From assembly GCA_937958995.1 (NCBI GenBank), contig CALGAP010000023.1, forward strand, positions 248,001-312,000: DNA of 64,000 nt, read 5' to 3'. Both the position numbers and the translations under genes were made by a program. Origin of the DNA: an uncultured Chitinophagaceae bacterium (lineage in GTDB: Bacteria; Bacteroidota; Bacteroidia; Chitinophagales; Chitinophagaceae). The notes below the pieces were generated by a model. The model saw nothing but the letters and a program-made list of their open reading frames with translations, made no database searches and was not told the DNA's origin. Of this stretch, positions 25,011-34,362 are shown piece by piece (within the stretch, counting starts at the first letter, position 1; each line of letters starts with the position of its first letter).

Positions 25011-27884
25011 ATGAAACCCAGACACAGGTTGCTCTTATCTGCAATTGTACTTACCGTTACCCTTGGAAGCATCTTCGTTTGGAAATCGAAGGTAAACGAA
25101 GAGTTCGAAGACAAGGAAGCCACCTCAGGTGTGAAAGGCCAGCTCTGGTCTTTCTGGTGGGCACGGGCTTATCCCGATCCGACAAATATCACTGCTAAAT
25201 GGATGGCGGCATGGGAACATGAACAAGCGCTTCGCATGCCAGATATTACAACTCACCCCGAAGCCAGGAACTATGGAAACTGGACGAATCTCCCTTTTAA
25301 CAATGGACCCGGCGGAAGGATCTTAACCTTGGCAATTCACCCTACAAATCCCAACACAGTGTTTGCTGGCAGCGCCAGTGGAGGTATATGGAAAACCACC
25401 AATGGCGGAACTAGTTGGAGTCACGTACCAGTCAACCTGCCGTTGTTGGGTGTGTCTTCTATTATAATTAATGGCTCTGACCCGAATGTCTTATTAGCGG
25501 GTACCGGTGAAGTATATCGCAATGGTAATTCCAATATCGGTTTCAATGTATGGAAAGCCAGGGGTACCTATGGTATTGGTATCATCAAGAGTACGGATGG
25601 AGGTGCTACCTGGAGCCAGAAACTTGTTAAACTCAATTCCGAATTATTTGGTATACAAAAGTTGACTTTTGGTCATAATGGTTATGATACAGTCTATGCC
25701 TGCGCTACTGACGGATTGTACAGATCGATAGATGGAGGTGAGACATGGAGTAATATCGCAATCGGGAAAAACTATGTTACAGACGTAGTGATCAATTCAG
25801 GCAATACTAACGAAATAATGATTGCTGTTGGCAACCTGACCGATTCTGATAAAGGTATTTATCGTACAACTAATGGAAAATCGGGTGCGCCTACCTGGAC
25901 AAAAGTGACTTCTGGCGTACCTTCTTCATTTACCGGGCTTGTCAGATTTGCCTATGCTGGCGGTCAAACCGTATATGCGAGCTTCTCCAATCTTGGTGGT
26001 GATTATATTAAGAGAACCGGCAATTTTGGTACAAGCTGGTCTGACCTGACTTCCTCCGTCATTACCAAATTTCAACACTGGTGTACCAATGTAATTAAGT
26101 TAAATCCCCACAATACCAATCAAATGATGTTGGGAGGTGTGGAACTTTATAGATATACTATTTCATCAGCGAGCCTCTCAAGTATCCACGGATCGCTTCA
26201 CGACGATATTCATGATGTAGTATGGCATCCCACCAACCCAGAAATTGTGTATGTTGCCTGTGATGGTGGAGTATATAAATCTACAACTGGTGGTGGCGGC
26301 TGGTCGAAAATCAACACTGGATTAGAAGCTACGCAGTTTTATGCGCCCCTGGGAGTATCAACCACAACAGCCAATTTCTTTGTTGGAGGTCTGCAAGACA
26401 ATGGTGCATGGCGATATAGTGGCGGCACATGGACCTCTATGACATGGATGGGAGGTGATGGTACTGCCTGTGCTATTAAACCGGGCGATAATCAAATTTT
26501 CCTTACAAGCCGAGACGCGCGTGGCGTTTATCGGACAGGTAATGGTGGCAGTACTGGGGATAACGTACTTGCTTATTGGGGCTTTAAAGGCGATTCAAGA
26601 ACAGCCTTTGCAGCGCCCATTGCGTTCGCGCCTTCCAGCCCTTCAACAGTATATTGCGCAACGGACGTACTTCATAAGAGTGACAATAATGGAATTTCTG
26701 GTTCCTGGACCAACGCGAAACTTGGTAACACACCACCATATCCTGCAACCACGCCTAATAACCATATAGAACAACGTCATAAAACGGCTATTGCATTAGC
26801 AGTATCGCCCACAAACGCAAACAAATTGTATGTATCCACCTCGCCATTTGCTCAATATGACAATGACGTGGATAACCTGTACTATAACCCACCGCCAAAC
26901 GTGCTTAAGTCCACCAATGGTGAATCCAGTTTTTCATCCATAAAAAGTAATCTGCCGAATGCCTTCGTGATGGACTTTGCCATCAGTGCAACCAACGACG
27001 ACAGCGTGTTTGTTGCAGTAGGCGGATATGGTCATGACCACATATGGGTAACCGGCAACGGGGGCACTACATGGACTCCCATCAGCAATGGTCTTCCTGA
27101 TGTACCATTCAATGCCATCCTGATTGATAAACTCAATCCGAATTTCCTGTACGCCGGCAGCGACATGGGCATCTACGTCAGCAATAACCGCGGCCAGACC
27201 TGGTATGCTTTCAGCAATGGTTTCGACGACGTAACCATGGTTTACGACCTCCAGATGACAGCCGACAACAAAATAGTGGCTGCCACCCACGGTCGCGGGC
27301 TCTGGATAGGCGATCGTGCCGAAAACTTCCCCCTGCCTACTCAACTGGTATCCTTCACCGGCAGGCAGAGAAATGAGTACAACGAACTGAAATGGGAAGT
27401 GACCGACGACAAAGACGCCGCACGCTATGAACTGGAAAGGAAAATTGATGATGGCAGCTATAAGAGAATTGCTACCATCGCATCGCGCAACAGTACTAAC
27501 CTGACTGCCTATTCATATAATGATGATATCCGAAACACAGGTGGTACCAATTACTACTATCGCTTGAAAATAGTTGACCGTGATGGCAGCTATAAATACT
27601 CAAACGTAGTGGTGCTGAAAATCACCCGACCCGCCGGTGTCGAAGTTCTCGGCAACCCGGTAAGCGCCGAATCAAGATTGCGCATTACCCTGACTTCGCC
27701 ACAACCTGTATTATTCAAGTTGTACGACTCTAAGGGCAGCCTGGTACGCACCAGCAAAGTAAATGCTCCCCAGGGATCTTCAATGCACCCGATCAGCATG
27801 TTTGGTGTGTTACCAAAAGGACACTATACCCTTGAAGTAATAACCAAGAACGAGCGGTTCACAAAAAGACTGATCGCGCGCTAG
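25011..27884 (+). CDS. T9SS-secreted Asp-box (BNR/sortilin-like) propeller protein
   Basis: 957 residues. Signal peptide (LLLSAIVLTVTLGSIFVW). Seven or so Asp-box repeats of the S/T-x-D/N-G-G-x-T/S-W type (TTNGGTSW, STDGGATW, SIDGGETW, STTGGGGW, GNGGTTW, SNNRGQTW) indicate a beta-propeller as in sialidase/VPS10-type proteins. No catalytic sialidase residues were identified. FN3-like linker (LERKIDDGSYKRIA, YYYRLKIVDRDG) and a somewhat degenerate sorting domain (LGNPVSAES to GHYTLEVITKNERF). Extracellular; substrate unknown. The stop codon directly abuts a palindromic element. Confidence 0.87.
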   Translation: MKPRHRLLLSAIVLTVTLGSIFVWKSKVNEEFEDKEATSGVKGQLWSFWWARAYPDPTNITAKWMAAWEHEQALRMPDITTHPEARNYGNWTNLPFNNGPGGRILTLAIHPTNPNTVFAGSASGGIWKTTNGGTSWSHVPVNLPLLGVSSIIINGSDPNVLLAGTGEVYRNGNSNIGFNVWKARGTYGIGIIKSTDGGATWSQKLVKLNSELFGIQKLTFGHNGYDTVYACATDGLYRSIDGGETWSNIAIGKNYVTDVVINSGNTNEIMIAVGNLTDSDKGIYRTTNGKSGAPTWTKVTSGVPSSFTGLVRFAYAGGQTVYASFSNLGGDYIKRTGNFGTSWSDLTSSVITKFQHWCTNVIKLNPHNTNQMMLGGVELYRYTISSASLSSIHGSLHDDIHDVVWHPTNPEIVYVACDGGVYKSTTGGGGWSKINTGLEATQFYAPLGVSTTTANFFVGGLQDNGAWRYSGGTWTSMTWMGGDGTACAIKPGDNQIFLTSRDARGVYRTGNGGSTGDNVLAYWGFKGDSRTAFAAPIAFAPSSPSTVYCATDVLHKSDNNGISGSWTNAKLGNTPPYPATTPNNHIEQRHKTAIALAVSPTNANKLYVSTSPFAQYDNDVDNLYYNPPPNVLKSTNGESSFSSIKSNLPNAFVMDFAISATNDDSVFVAVGGYGHDHIWVTGNGGTTWTPISNGLPDVPFNAILIDKLNPNFLYAGSDMGIYVSNNRGQTWYAFSNGFDDVTMVYDLQMTADNKIVAATHGRGLWIGDRAENFPLPTQLVSFTGRQRNEYNELKWEVTDDKDAARYELERKIDDGSYKRIATIASRNSTNLTAYSYNDDIRNTGGTNYYYRLKIVDRDGSYKYSNVVVLKITRPAGVEVLGNPVSAESRLRITLTSPQPVLFKLYDSKGSLVRTSKVNAPQGSSMHPISMFGVLPKGHYTLEVITKNERFTKRLIAR

Positions 27885-27885
27885 G

Positions 27886-28045
27886 GAAGATTGAAGAGGG
27901 ATCAAGGAAGAATGAAGTAGAATTTTGAAGTAAAGTCTAAATATAAAGGTCGAATTAAGAATCACTTCTTAATTCGACCTTTTGAATTTATATAAATGTC
28001 CTTCTTACTTCTACTTCATTCTTCCCTGTTCCCTCTTCAATCTTC
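27886..28045. repeat. 160-bp nested palindromic element
   Basis: Outer arms of 37 bp (27886-27922 and 28009-28045) are complementary with two mismatches and start GAAGATTGAAGAGGGA. Inside lies a perfect 17-bp stem (27945-27961 with 27966-27982) closed by the tetraloop TCAC and followed by T residues, a bidirectional terminator shape. The element fills the gap between two convergent stop codons almost exactly (27884 and 28048). Confidence 0.9.
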
Positions 28046-28047
28046 GC

Positions 28048-29148
28048 TCAGCTTTCTTCCGGCGTGTCTTCAATCTTCTCGTCTTCTACATTGGCCAGTA
28101 TCGCCGGCGTTACTTTCTTGACAGGGTTGCGGCGGCTCTGGATATAGCCCATGCGACGATTGAAAATATCAATACACTCAAATACGGCCGCCAGGAAAGA
28201 CGTGTGATCTGCCTTATTTTTCCCCGCAATATCAAATGCCGTTCCATGGTCCGGCGAAGTGCGGATGGCGGGTAAACCGGCCGTATAGTTGATACCTTCG
28301 CCAATGGCCAGCGACTTAAAAGGTATAAGACCCTGGTCGTGGTACATGGCCAGCACGGCGTCGAATTTGGTGTAGTGGCGGCGGGCAAAGAAACCGTCCG
28401 CGGGGTAGGGACCCATCACCAGCATGTTGTGCTTGGCTTCCTTGATAGCGGGTTTAATGATTTCTTCTTCTTCCTTCCCAATCAGCCCCTCATCGCCCGC
28501 ATGCGGGTTAAGACCCAACACGGCGATCTTGGGTTTTTCTATACCAAAATCTTTGATGAGCGAGTTGTTGACGATGTTGAGCTTGGAAAGAATATTTTCA
28601 CGCGTCACGTGCTGGGCAGCCTCGCTCACCGGTACGTGCTCGCTGAGCAATGCCACACGGAAATTATCCGCTACCATCAGCATGGCCACGTCGTTCACGT
28701 TGAACAAATGCCTGAGGAAGGGAGTATGACCGGTAAAATTGAACTCCGCTGATTGTGTATTCTTCTTATGAATGGGCGCCGTTACCAGGCCGTTGATCTT
28801 TTGTTCTTTGAGAGCCTGCGCTGCTGCCAGCAGACTTTTCACTGCGTACTTGCCGCCAGTCTCGGTCAACTGACCGGGCGTGATGCTCACTTCTTCTTCC
28901 CAGCAATTGAAAATATTGATCTGGCGATGACTGATGCGGTTCAGCTCTTTCAGGCTTTGATAGTTGAAGTTGACGTCGGGTATCGACTTCCTGTAAAAGT
29001 TGATCACTTTGTTGGAGGCAAAGATCACCGGCGTGCACCACTCCAGAATACGTTGATCGCTGAAAGTTTTAATGATCAGCTCGGTACCTATGCCATTCAG
29101 ATCGCCTATGGTTATTCCGATAACGGGTTTTTGTTGCGGTGCATTCAT
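28048..29148 (-). CDS. pdxA: 4-hydroxythreonine-4-phosphate dehydrogenase
   Basis: 366 residues from the ATG that gives MNAPQQKPVIGITIGDLNG; an upstream in-frame ATG would add 29 residues not typical of the family. PdxA oxidises 4-phosphohydroxy-L-threonine with NAD in the deoxyxylulose-independent step of pyridoxal phosphate synthesis. Signatures: GLVTAPIHKKN, FTGHTPFLRHLF with the metal His, GLNPHAGDEGLIGKEE and MYHDQGLIPFKSLA. Cytoplasmic homodimer. It lies alone, convergent with a secreted protein and divergent from another, 249 bp from it. Confidence 0.95.
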   Translation of the reverse strand: MNAPQQKPVIGITIGDLNGIGTELIIKTFSDQRILEWCTPVIFASNKVINFYRKSIPDVNFNYQSLKELNRISHRQINIFNCWEEEVSITPGQLTETGGKYAVKSLLAAAQALKEQKINGLVTAPIHKKNTQSAEFNFTGHTPFLRHLFNVNDVAMLMVADNFRVALLSEHVPVSEAAQHVTRENILSKLNIVNNSLIKDFGIEKPKIAVLGLNPHAGDEGLIGKEEEEIIKPAIKEAKHNMLVMGPYPADGFFARRHYTKFDAVLAMYHDQGLIPFKSLAIGEGINYTAGLPAIRTSPDHGTAFDIAGKNKADHTSFLAAVFECIDIFNRRMGYIQSRRNPVKKVTPAILANVEDEKIEDTPEES

Positions 29149-29397
29149 GCTTAATACTTGAAGCGGCGAATTTACGAAGCTTAACTGTATATGAGGCAGG
29201 GGAAAGAGAATGCCTTGCAAAGTATTTGAAAACAATGCGTTATGTATAGTACATTCTCGCGCCGGTTTTGTAACCGCTGCAGTAAGAGTTTTTACCTAAA
29301 ACTTGATTAGCTGCAAAAATTTCACGAAATAAGGGTTTATTTATTCTCTATCCGAAACTCTTGTTTATACTTTTACCTTGCCAATTAATCCAAACTT

Positions 29398-31350
29398 ATG
29401 AAAATACCTTTACGCCTTATAGTATTGCTGTTTTGCGTTCAGAGCGTTAAGGCGCAAATTACAACTCCCGTCGTGAGGGCCGGTTTTGGCGTTGATGCCG
29501 ATCTGCGCTCCCGCTTCTTCAACGGAATAGTACAATCTGGTAATGATGACTGGTTTTTGCAGGTGCCCACAGCTGGTATCGGCGATTTTGTGATCGATAC
29601 TACCGGCGCGGCAGAAATCATGGCGCGTTATGCCAGCGACCCGGCATCACGCCGACTTCCATTCTTCCGCACCATGCGGGTAGAGCCTTATTCACTCATG
29701 AACAACCGCCGCGTGATTGACGCGGTATTCATACGCGATTACCATGGCGATGATTCCACGATGTTTGCTTCGGGTAGTAACAAAAACGGTATGAGTCCTG
29801 CTGCATGGACCTGCCCCGTTGCCCAGAGCGTTCCCGATAAGAACGAAATCCTCGACATGTTTTGCCACGTGCGTCGCAATGGCCCCAATCCCACTGATGC
29901 CCTGTGGATGTTTGGCGGCGTGAGCATTGAAAGCACTACCGGCGACCGCTATTTCGATTTTGAAATGTACCAGACCGATATTTATTACGACCGCGCTACC
30001 CGCCGCTTCTATGGCTATGGTGCCGATGCCGGTCATACCGCCTGGCTATTCGATGCCGACGGTAATGTAACGAGACCCGGCGACATCATTTTTACCGCCG
30101 AGTTTGGTACGGCGGCCCTCACCAAAGTAGAAGCGCGCATTTGGATCGATCGCGCATCAATGGATATTACGCCTGCAGGTTTTGAATGGGGAGGCAATTT
30201 TGACGGAGCCGACAACAATGCGCAATACGGTTACGCCAGTATAAGACCCAAGGGCAACGTGAGCTTTTATTCAGGTCTTGCCAGTGCGGCCAACACCTGG
30301 GCCGGACCCTTTGGTGTGGTGTTGGGCGATAATAGCGTGTTGACCACTTACAGCGCACGCCAGTTTATGGAGTTTTCCGTTGACCTGACCACGCTGGGAC
30401 TCGACCCCGTTACTTTGCTGGGCGGCGACCCCTGCGGAATGCCCTTCAGGAGAATATTGGTAAAAAGCCGTGCTTCATCATCGTTTACCGCGGCTCTGAA
30501 AGATTTTGTTGGTCCCTTCGACTTCTTCCTGGCTCCACGCGCCGATGCAGCAGCCGATGTGCCTATTTATTGCGGCGTGCTGGGTATCAGCGAACTGCAG
30601 GTGACCAATGCCGTGACTACCTCTATTTACACCTGGACCACACCCGATGGAAATATTGTGGGCTCTAACCTGGGACCCACCATCACCGTAGATGCCCCCG
30701 GCACTTATATCGTGACGCAACAATTAAGTGAAGGCTGCTCGGTATATGCAGTCGATACCGTTACTGTCACCTTCGACTCCAGCTGTGCTGTACTGGAAAG
30801 CAGCCTGCTGAATTTTGAAGCGAAGAAACAAGGCCGGCAGGTTGACCTGCACTGGACAGTGGCGCAAAACCAGGAATCGCGCTATTTCGAAGTGCAGCGC
30901 AGCACCGATGGCGAGCAATTCACAACTGTAGCGCGGGTTGACGCCAATGAACTTTCCCTTGCCAACTATGCTATCACTGATGATATTGGCGGGGTAAAAT
31001 CGCCCACCGTGTATTACCGCATCAAGATGAAGAGCGATATCGGCTTCATCAAATACAGCAAGGTGATACCGGTTGCGTTGAACGAATTATTGGTGAAAGG
31101 AATCTCCATTACCCCCAATCCCGTGCAGGATGAAATGCGCGTGAGTATTGTTACGGATCAAGGAAAATCAGTAGAACTAAATATATACGACTTCGCTGGA
31201 AGATTGGTGCGCACGCATCGTGAGCAAATAGCAAAAGGTTCTTCCACTATCACGCTGACTGGTTTCAAAAATTATCCAAAGGGTATATATGCTGTGCAGG
31301 TGAAATGCGGCGATGAAAACCATTTGGAAAAAGTAATTATCACCCGGTAG
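29398..31350 (+). CDS. T9SS-secreted protein, unknown N-terminal domain
   Basis: 650 residues. Signal peptide (RLIVLLFCVQSVKAQ). A large N-terminal domain of about 380 residues with VDADLRSRFF, GNDDWFLQ and GGVSIESTTGDRYFDFEMY resembles proteins of the same type in other Bacteroidota but no function is known to me. A PKD/Ig-like segment (ITVDAPGTYIVTQQLSEGC) follows, then the FN3-like linker (VQRSTDGEQFTTVA, YYRIKMKSD) and the sorting domain (ITPNPVQDEMR to GIYAVQVKCGD). First gene of a run to rsmA. Start preceded by TTAATCCAAACTT. Confidence 0.86.
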   Translation: MKIPLRLIVLLFCVQSVKAQITTPVVRAGFGVDADLRSRFFNGIVQSGNDDWFLQVPTAGIGDFVIDTTGAAEIMARYASDPASRRLPFFRTMRVEPYSLMNNRRVIDAVFIRDYHGDDSTMFASGSNKNGMSPAAWTCPVAQSVPDKNEILDMFCHVRRNGPNPTDALWMFGGVSIESTTGDRYFDFEMYQTDIYYDRATRRFYGYGADAGHTAWLFDADGNVTRPGDIIFTAEFGTAALTKVEARIWIDRASMDITPAGFEWGGNFDGADNNAQYGYASIRPKGNVSFYSGLASAANTWAGPFGVVLGDNSVLTTYSARQFMEFSVDLTTLGLDPVTLLGGDPCGMPFRRILVKSRASSSFTAALKDFVGPFDFFLAPRADAAADVPIYCGVLGISELQVTNAVTTSIYTWTTPDGNIVGSNLGPTITVDAPGTYIVTQQLSEGCSVYAVDTVTVTFDSSCAVLESSLLNFEAKKQGRQVDLHWTVAQNQESRYFEVQRSTDGEQFTTVARVDANELSLANYAITDDIGGVKSPTVYYRIKMKSDIGFIKYSKVIPVALNELLVKGISITPNPVQDEMRVSIVTDQGKSVELNIYDFAGRLVRTHREQIAKGSSTITLTGFKNYPKGIYAVQVKCGDENHLEKVIITR

Positions 31351-31371
31351 AAAAAATTAAATATCCAAAGT

Positions 31372-31899
31372 ATGAAAACCATGCGGTTTATCGCGGTTGG
31401 TATGTTGCTGTGCCATACCGCTGCCTCACAAACAATAGCTCCCCAAACGGTGAACACCACCGGGGGCAGCAATCGCAAAGGAAATATACGCCTCGATTAT
31501 AGCGTGGGTGAAATGGCGCTCGTAAATACGCTCAGTTCACCAACTACGGGAGAGATGATCACTAACGGACTGATACAACCGGAAGGTGCCGTAGTGAAAA
31601 AGAAGGGCAAGAACGAAATGAATTTCAAAGAAGGCGAGATACGCATTTTACCCAATCCTACGCGCGACCTGCTGACGGTGGGTATGAATATGAGTCACGA
31701 AGGAACGGTAACTATCCGCCTCTTCGACGTGCTGGGTAACCTGCTGTACAAGAAGGAGATGAAGGCTAACCGCCATGGGCAGATGGAAATGATCGATATG
31801 TCGGGCTATATCAAGGGACATTACATGCTGAAAGTGGAACTCGTGGCCTCTGGTTACAAATACAAGGAAGGCTTTTACAAAATAATAAAGGTGGAATAA
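31372..31899 (+). CDS. Small T9SS-secreted protein
   Basis: 175 residues. Signal peptide (RFIAVGMLLCHTAASQ), then a short domain starting TIAPQTVNTTGGSNRKGNIRLDYSVGEMALVNT, split as TIAPQTVNTTGGS and LDYSVGEMALVNT, typical of small Bacteroidota cargo that accompany larger secreted proteins. Sorting domain ILPNPTRDL to GHYMLKVELV. It starts 21 bp after its upstream neighbour and ends 20 bp before the next gene, so a single transcript is likely. Confidence 0.84.
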   Translation: MKTMRFIAVGMLLCHTAASQTIAPQTVNTTGGSNRKGNIRLDYSVGEMALVNTLSSPTTGEMITNGLIQPEGAVVKKKGKNEMNFKEGEIRILPNPTRDLLTVGMNMSHEGTVTIRLFDVLGNLLYKKEMKANRHGQMEMIDMSGYIKGHYMLKVELVASGYKYKEGFYKIIKVE

Positions 31900-31919
31900 C
31901 TCCCTATAAATCCAATGTT

Positions 31920-34004
31920 ATGAAAAAGATCCTTGCTCTATTGACATGTATTTTTTCCGCGGTATGCCTGTTTGCGCAGGCGCCGCACCTGATCAACTAC
32001 CAGGGCATTGCGCGAAATAATTCGGGCGCTGCGCTGGCAGATCAGAATATTAAACTTCGACTGTCAATCAGGAGTGGCAGCGCTAATGGAAATATAGTTT
32101 ACCAGGAAACGCGTATGCTGAAGACAAATTCGTTCGGCATGTTCGTGGTGGCAATTGGCAGCAGTGGCGCTTCCAACGTTGTTGGCTCCATTGAAAATAT
32201 CAACTGGGGAATTGACGGCCCTAAATTTCTGCAGGTAGAGATAGATGCCGGCAACGGCAACAACTTTACCGACATGGGCAGCACGCAATTGCTGAGCGTA
32301 CCCTATGCCTTGCATGCTGCTTCTGCACCTCCCGGTGGGGCAGCAGGGGGAAGTCTTACCGGCACATTCCCCAACCCCGAAATTGCTCCCGGTGCTGTGA
32401 ATACTGCGCATATCACTGATGGCGCTATCACCATCTCTAAAATTGCTGACGGAAGCATAACAAATGCGAAGATTGCAGATGGTGTGATAACATCCGACAA
32501 AATTGCCGATGGTGCAGTGGTATCAGCAAAAATTGCCGACAGTTCCATCACTGCGGCCAAGCTCGCGCCTGGCCTTATTATTGGCGGTGGAGAAGGTGGT
32601 GCACCCAGCGGAGCAGCTGGTGGCGATTTGGGTGGCGATTATCCCAGTCCGTTAGTAACCAGGTTGCAGGGAATTTCTATCAGCAATATGGCTCCCGCTG
32701 CCGGACAGGTATTGAAATTCGACGGCACACAATGGGCACCCGGCGCCGATCTGAGTGGCAGCGGCGGATTGACGCTTCCCTTCACAGGCAGCGATAATAC
32801 CACATCCCCTATTTTTTCCATTACCAACTCTGGCGGCGGGCATGCCATTGAAGGCATTAATGCTGCCAACAGCCAGAATGGTTTTGGTGTGTTGGGTGCC
32901 ATATCTTCTGCATCGCCCGGTGAAAATTCTGCTGGTGTAAGGGGTATAAATAATAGTCTCGGTGTGGAAGGCTTTGGTGTATGGGGTTCGCACATGGGCA
33001 TGGGAACCGGCGTGTTCGGCTCTTCTGCCAACGGCATTGGATTGAAAGGTACTTCTGCCAATGGCTATGGTGTATTTGCACAGGCCGACGGTGAGTCAGC
33101 TATATCATTATTTGCTACATCCAACAATGGCATACCCGCCTATATCGATATTTCAAACAGCAATAGCTTTTACGATGCGCTGTTTGTAAACAACAATGGT
33201 TATGGTAGCGGCGTCACCGCAATTGCCTCTGTGGGTAATGGTATGTTGGGCATTGCCAACGACCTGGGCGGTGCGGCCGTGCTGGGCATTCACAATGCTT
33301 CGGGTGAAGGCGTCGTGGGCAGAACATTCAGCAATGACGCCGCCGGCGTAGTGGGCCGCAACGATGGTACTTATGCTGGCGTGCGTGGTTACAATGTGGT
33401 GGACAATGGTGTTGGTGTGCTGGCACAGGCCAATGTGGACGGCGCACAAAATGGTACCGCCCTGGTTGCCGAGTTGCAGGATGGCGAGGGTAATACCGCC
33501 GTATTTAAAGTAAATGGTGCTAACGTGGCGCGCATCGACCATACCGGCAAAGGCTATTTCAATGGTGGTACGGTGGCTGGCGGCGCCGACGTAGCCGAAT
33601 ATTTCGAAGTAAACGGCAGCAAGAGCGAATATGAACCCGGCGATGTATTGATAATTGACCAAAGCGCCGACCGCAAAGTGACGAAATCGTCTGAACCCTA
33701 TTCCAGCCTGGTGGCCGGCGTATATGCTACCAAACCTGGTTTATACCTTACCGAAGAAAACGCAGTGGAATACCAGCTCGAGCGCATGGTGCCCATGGGC
33801 GTAATTGGTGTAATTCCTACCAAGGTTTGCGGCGAAGGTGGCCCCATCAGGCGCGGCGATATGCTGGTAACCTCATCTGTACCCGGCGTAGCCATGAAAG
33901 CCGACCCGGATAAAGTGAGGGTGGGGCAAGTGATTGGTAAAGCGCTGCAGGATTTTGACGGACAGGGAACCGGGAAAATAAATGTGCTGGTGAGCATAAA
34001 GTAA
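31920..34004 (+). CDS. Secreted tail-fibre-like repeat protein
   Basis: 694 residues. Signal peptide (ILALLTCIFSAVCLFAQ). The N-terminal domain (PHLINYQGIARNNSG, QLLSVPYALHAAS) is common in Bacteroidota surface proteins. Then five 10-residue repeats with ISKIADGSIT-type units (about residues 162-213, 30-bp period in DNA) and a long Gly-rich beta-helix part with GVxGxxxxGxGV units. The C-terminal domain begins GADVAEYFEVNGS. It has no PNP sorting domain, so its export route differs from its neighbours or it depends on them. Trimeric fibre formation is inferred from the repeats. Third gene of the operon. Confidence 0.82.
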   Translation: MKKILALLTCIFSAVCLFAQAPHLINYQGIARNNSGAALADQNIKLRLSIRSGSANGNIVYQETRMLKTNSFGMFVVAIGSSGASNVVGSIENINWGIDGPKFLQVEIDAGNGNNFTDMGSTQLLSVPYALHAASAPPGGAAGGSLTGTFPNPEIAPGAVNTAHITDGAITISKIADGSITNAKIADGVITSDKIADGAVVSAKIADSSITAAKLAPGLIIGGGEGGAPSGAAGGDLGGDYPSPLVTRLQGISISNMAPAAGQVLKFDGTQWAPGADLSGSGGLTLPFTGSDNTTSPIFSITNSGGGHAIEGINAANSQNGFGVLGAISSASPGENSAGVRGINNSLGVEGFGVWGSHMGMGTGVFGSSANGIGLKGTSANGYGVFAQADGESAISLFATSNNGIPAYIDISNSNSFYDALFVNNNGYGSGVTAIASVGNGMLGIANDLGGAAVLGIHNASGEGVVGRTFSNDAAGVVGRNDGTYAGVRGYNVVDNGVGVLAQANVDGAQNGTALVAELQDGEGNTAVFKVNGANVARIDHTGKGYFNGGTVAGGADVAEYFEVNGSKSEYEPGDVLIIDQSADRKVTKSSEPYSSLVAGVYATKPGLYLTEENAVEYQLERMVPMGVIGVIPTKVCGEGGPIRRGDMLVTSSVPGVAMKADPDKVRVGQVIGKALQDFDGQGTGKINVLVSIK

Positions 34005-34014
34005 AAACGATACC

Positions 34015-34362
34015 ATGAAAACCAGTTTGATCATTCTTATACTTTTCATAGGCACTAAACAATCACTGGCGCAGCAAAGGCTGGCGAGTGAAAAACCGGT
34101 TGAATCTTTTTACTCCAAGTCAACAAGAGAGAAACTAAAGCTTCAACACACAGACGGTCAGCCTGCCGCGCGCCATGCGCGGCAGCCACTGCCCAGCGTG
34201 CAGGTGGCACAACGGCCCATGGTGCCTGCCCATATACAACCGGTGAAGCAGCAACCGAAACGAAAAGCTACCGGCGCCAAGGAAAAACTGGCCAGCGAAA
34301 AGCCCGTACTTTTGCCCAATGTACACGTTAAAAAAGGCGCTGGGTCAGCACTTCCTTCATGA
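34015..34362 (+). CDS. Small secreted basic protein overlapping rsmA
   Basis: 115 residues. Signal peptide (TSLIILILFIGTKQSLAQ), then a basic, Gln/Pro/Lys-rich low-complexity chain with the phrase LASEKPV twice. No domain recognised. Start is 10 bp after the preceding stop. The 3' 44 bp overlap the start of rsmA in another frame, which is unusually long for an operon overlap. Could be a linker-like protein partner of the fibre protein; function unknown. Confidence 0.6.
   Translation: MKTSLIILILFIGTKQSLAQQRLASEKPVESFYSKSTREKLKLQHTDGQPAARHARQPLPSVQVAQRPMVPAHIQPVKQQPKRKATGAKEKLASEKPVLLPNVHVKKGAGSALPS

Noticed and set aside
31920..34004. Prophage tail fibre
   Set aside because: Tail-fibre-like repeats but a signal peptide, no phage genes around, and a typical Bacteroidota surface-protein setting.
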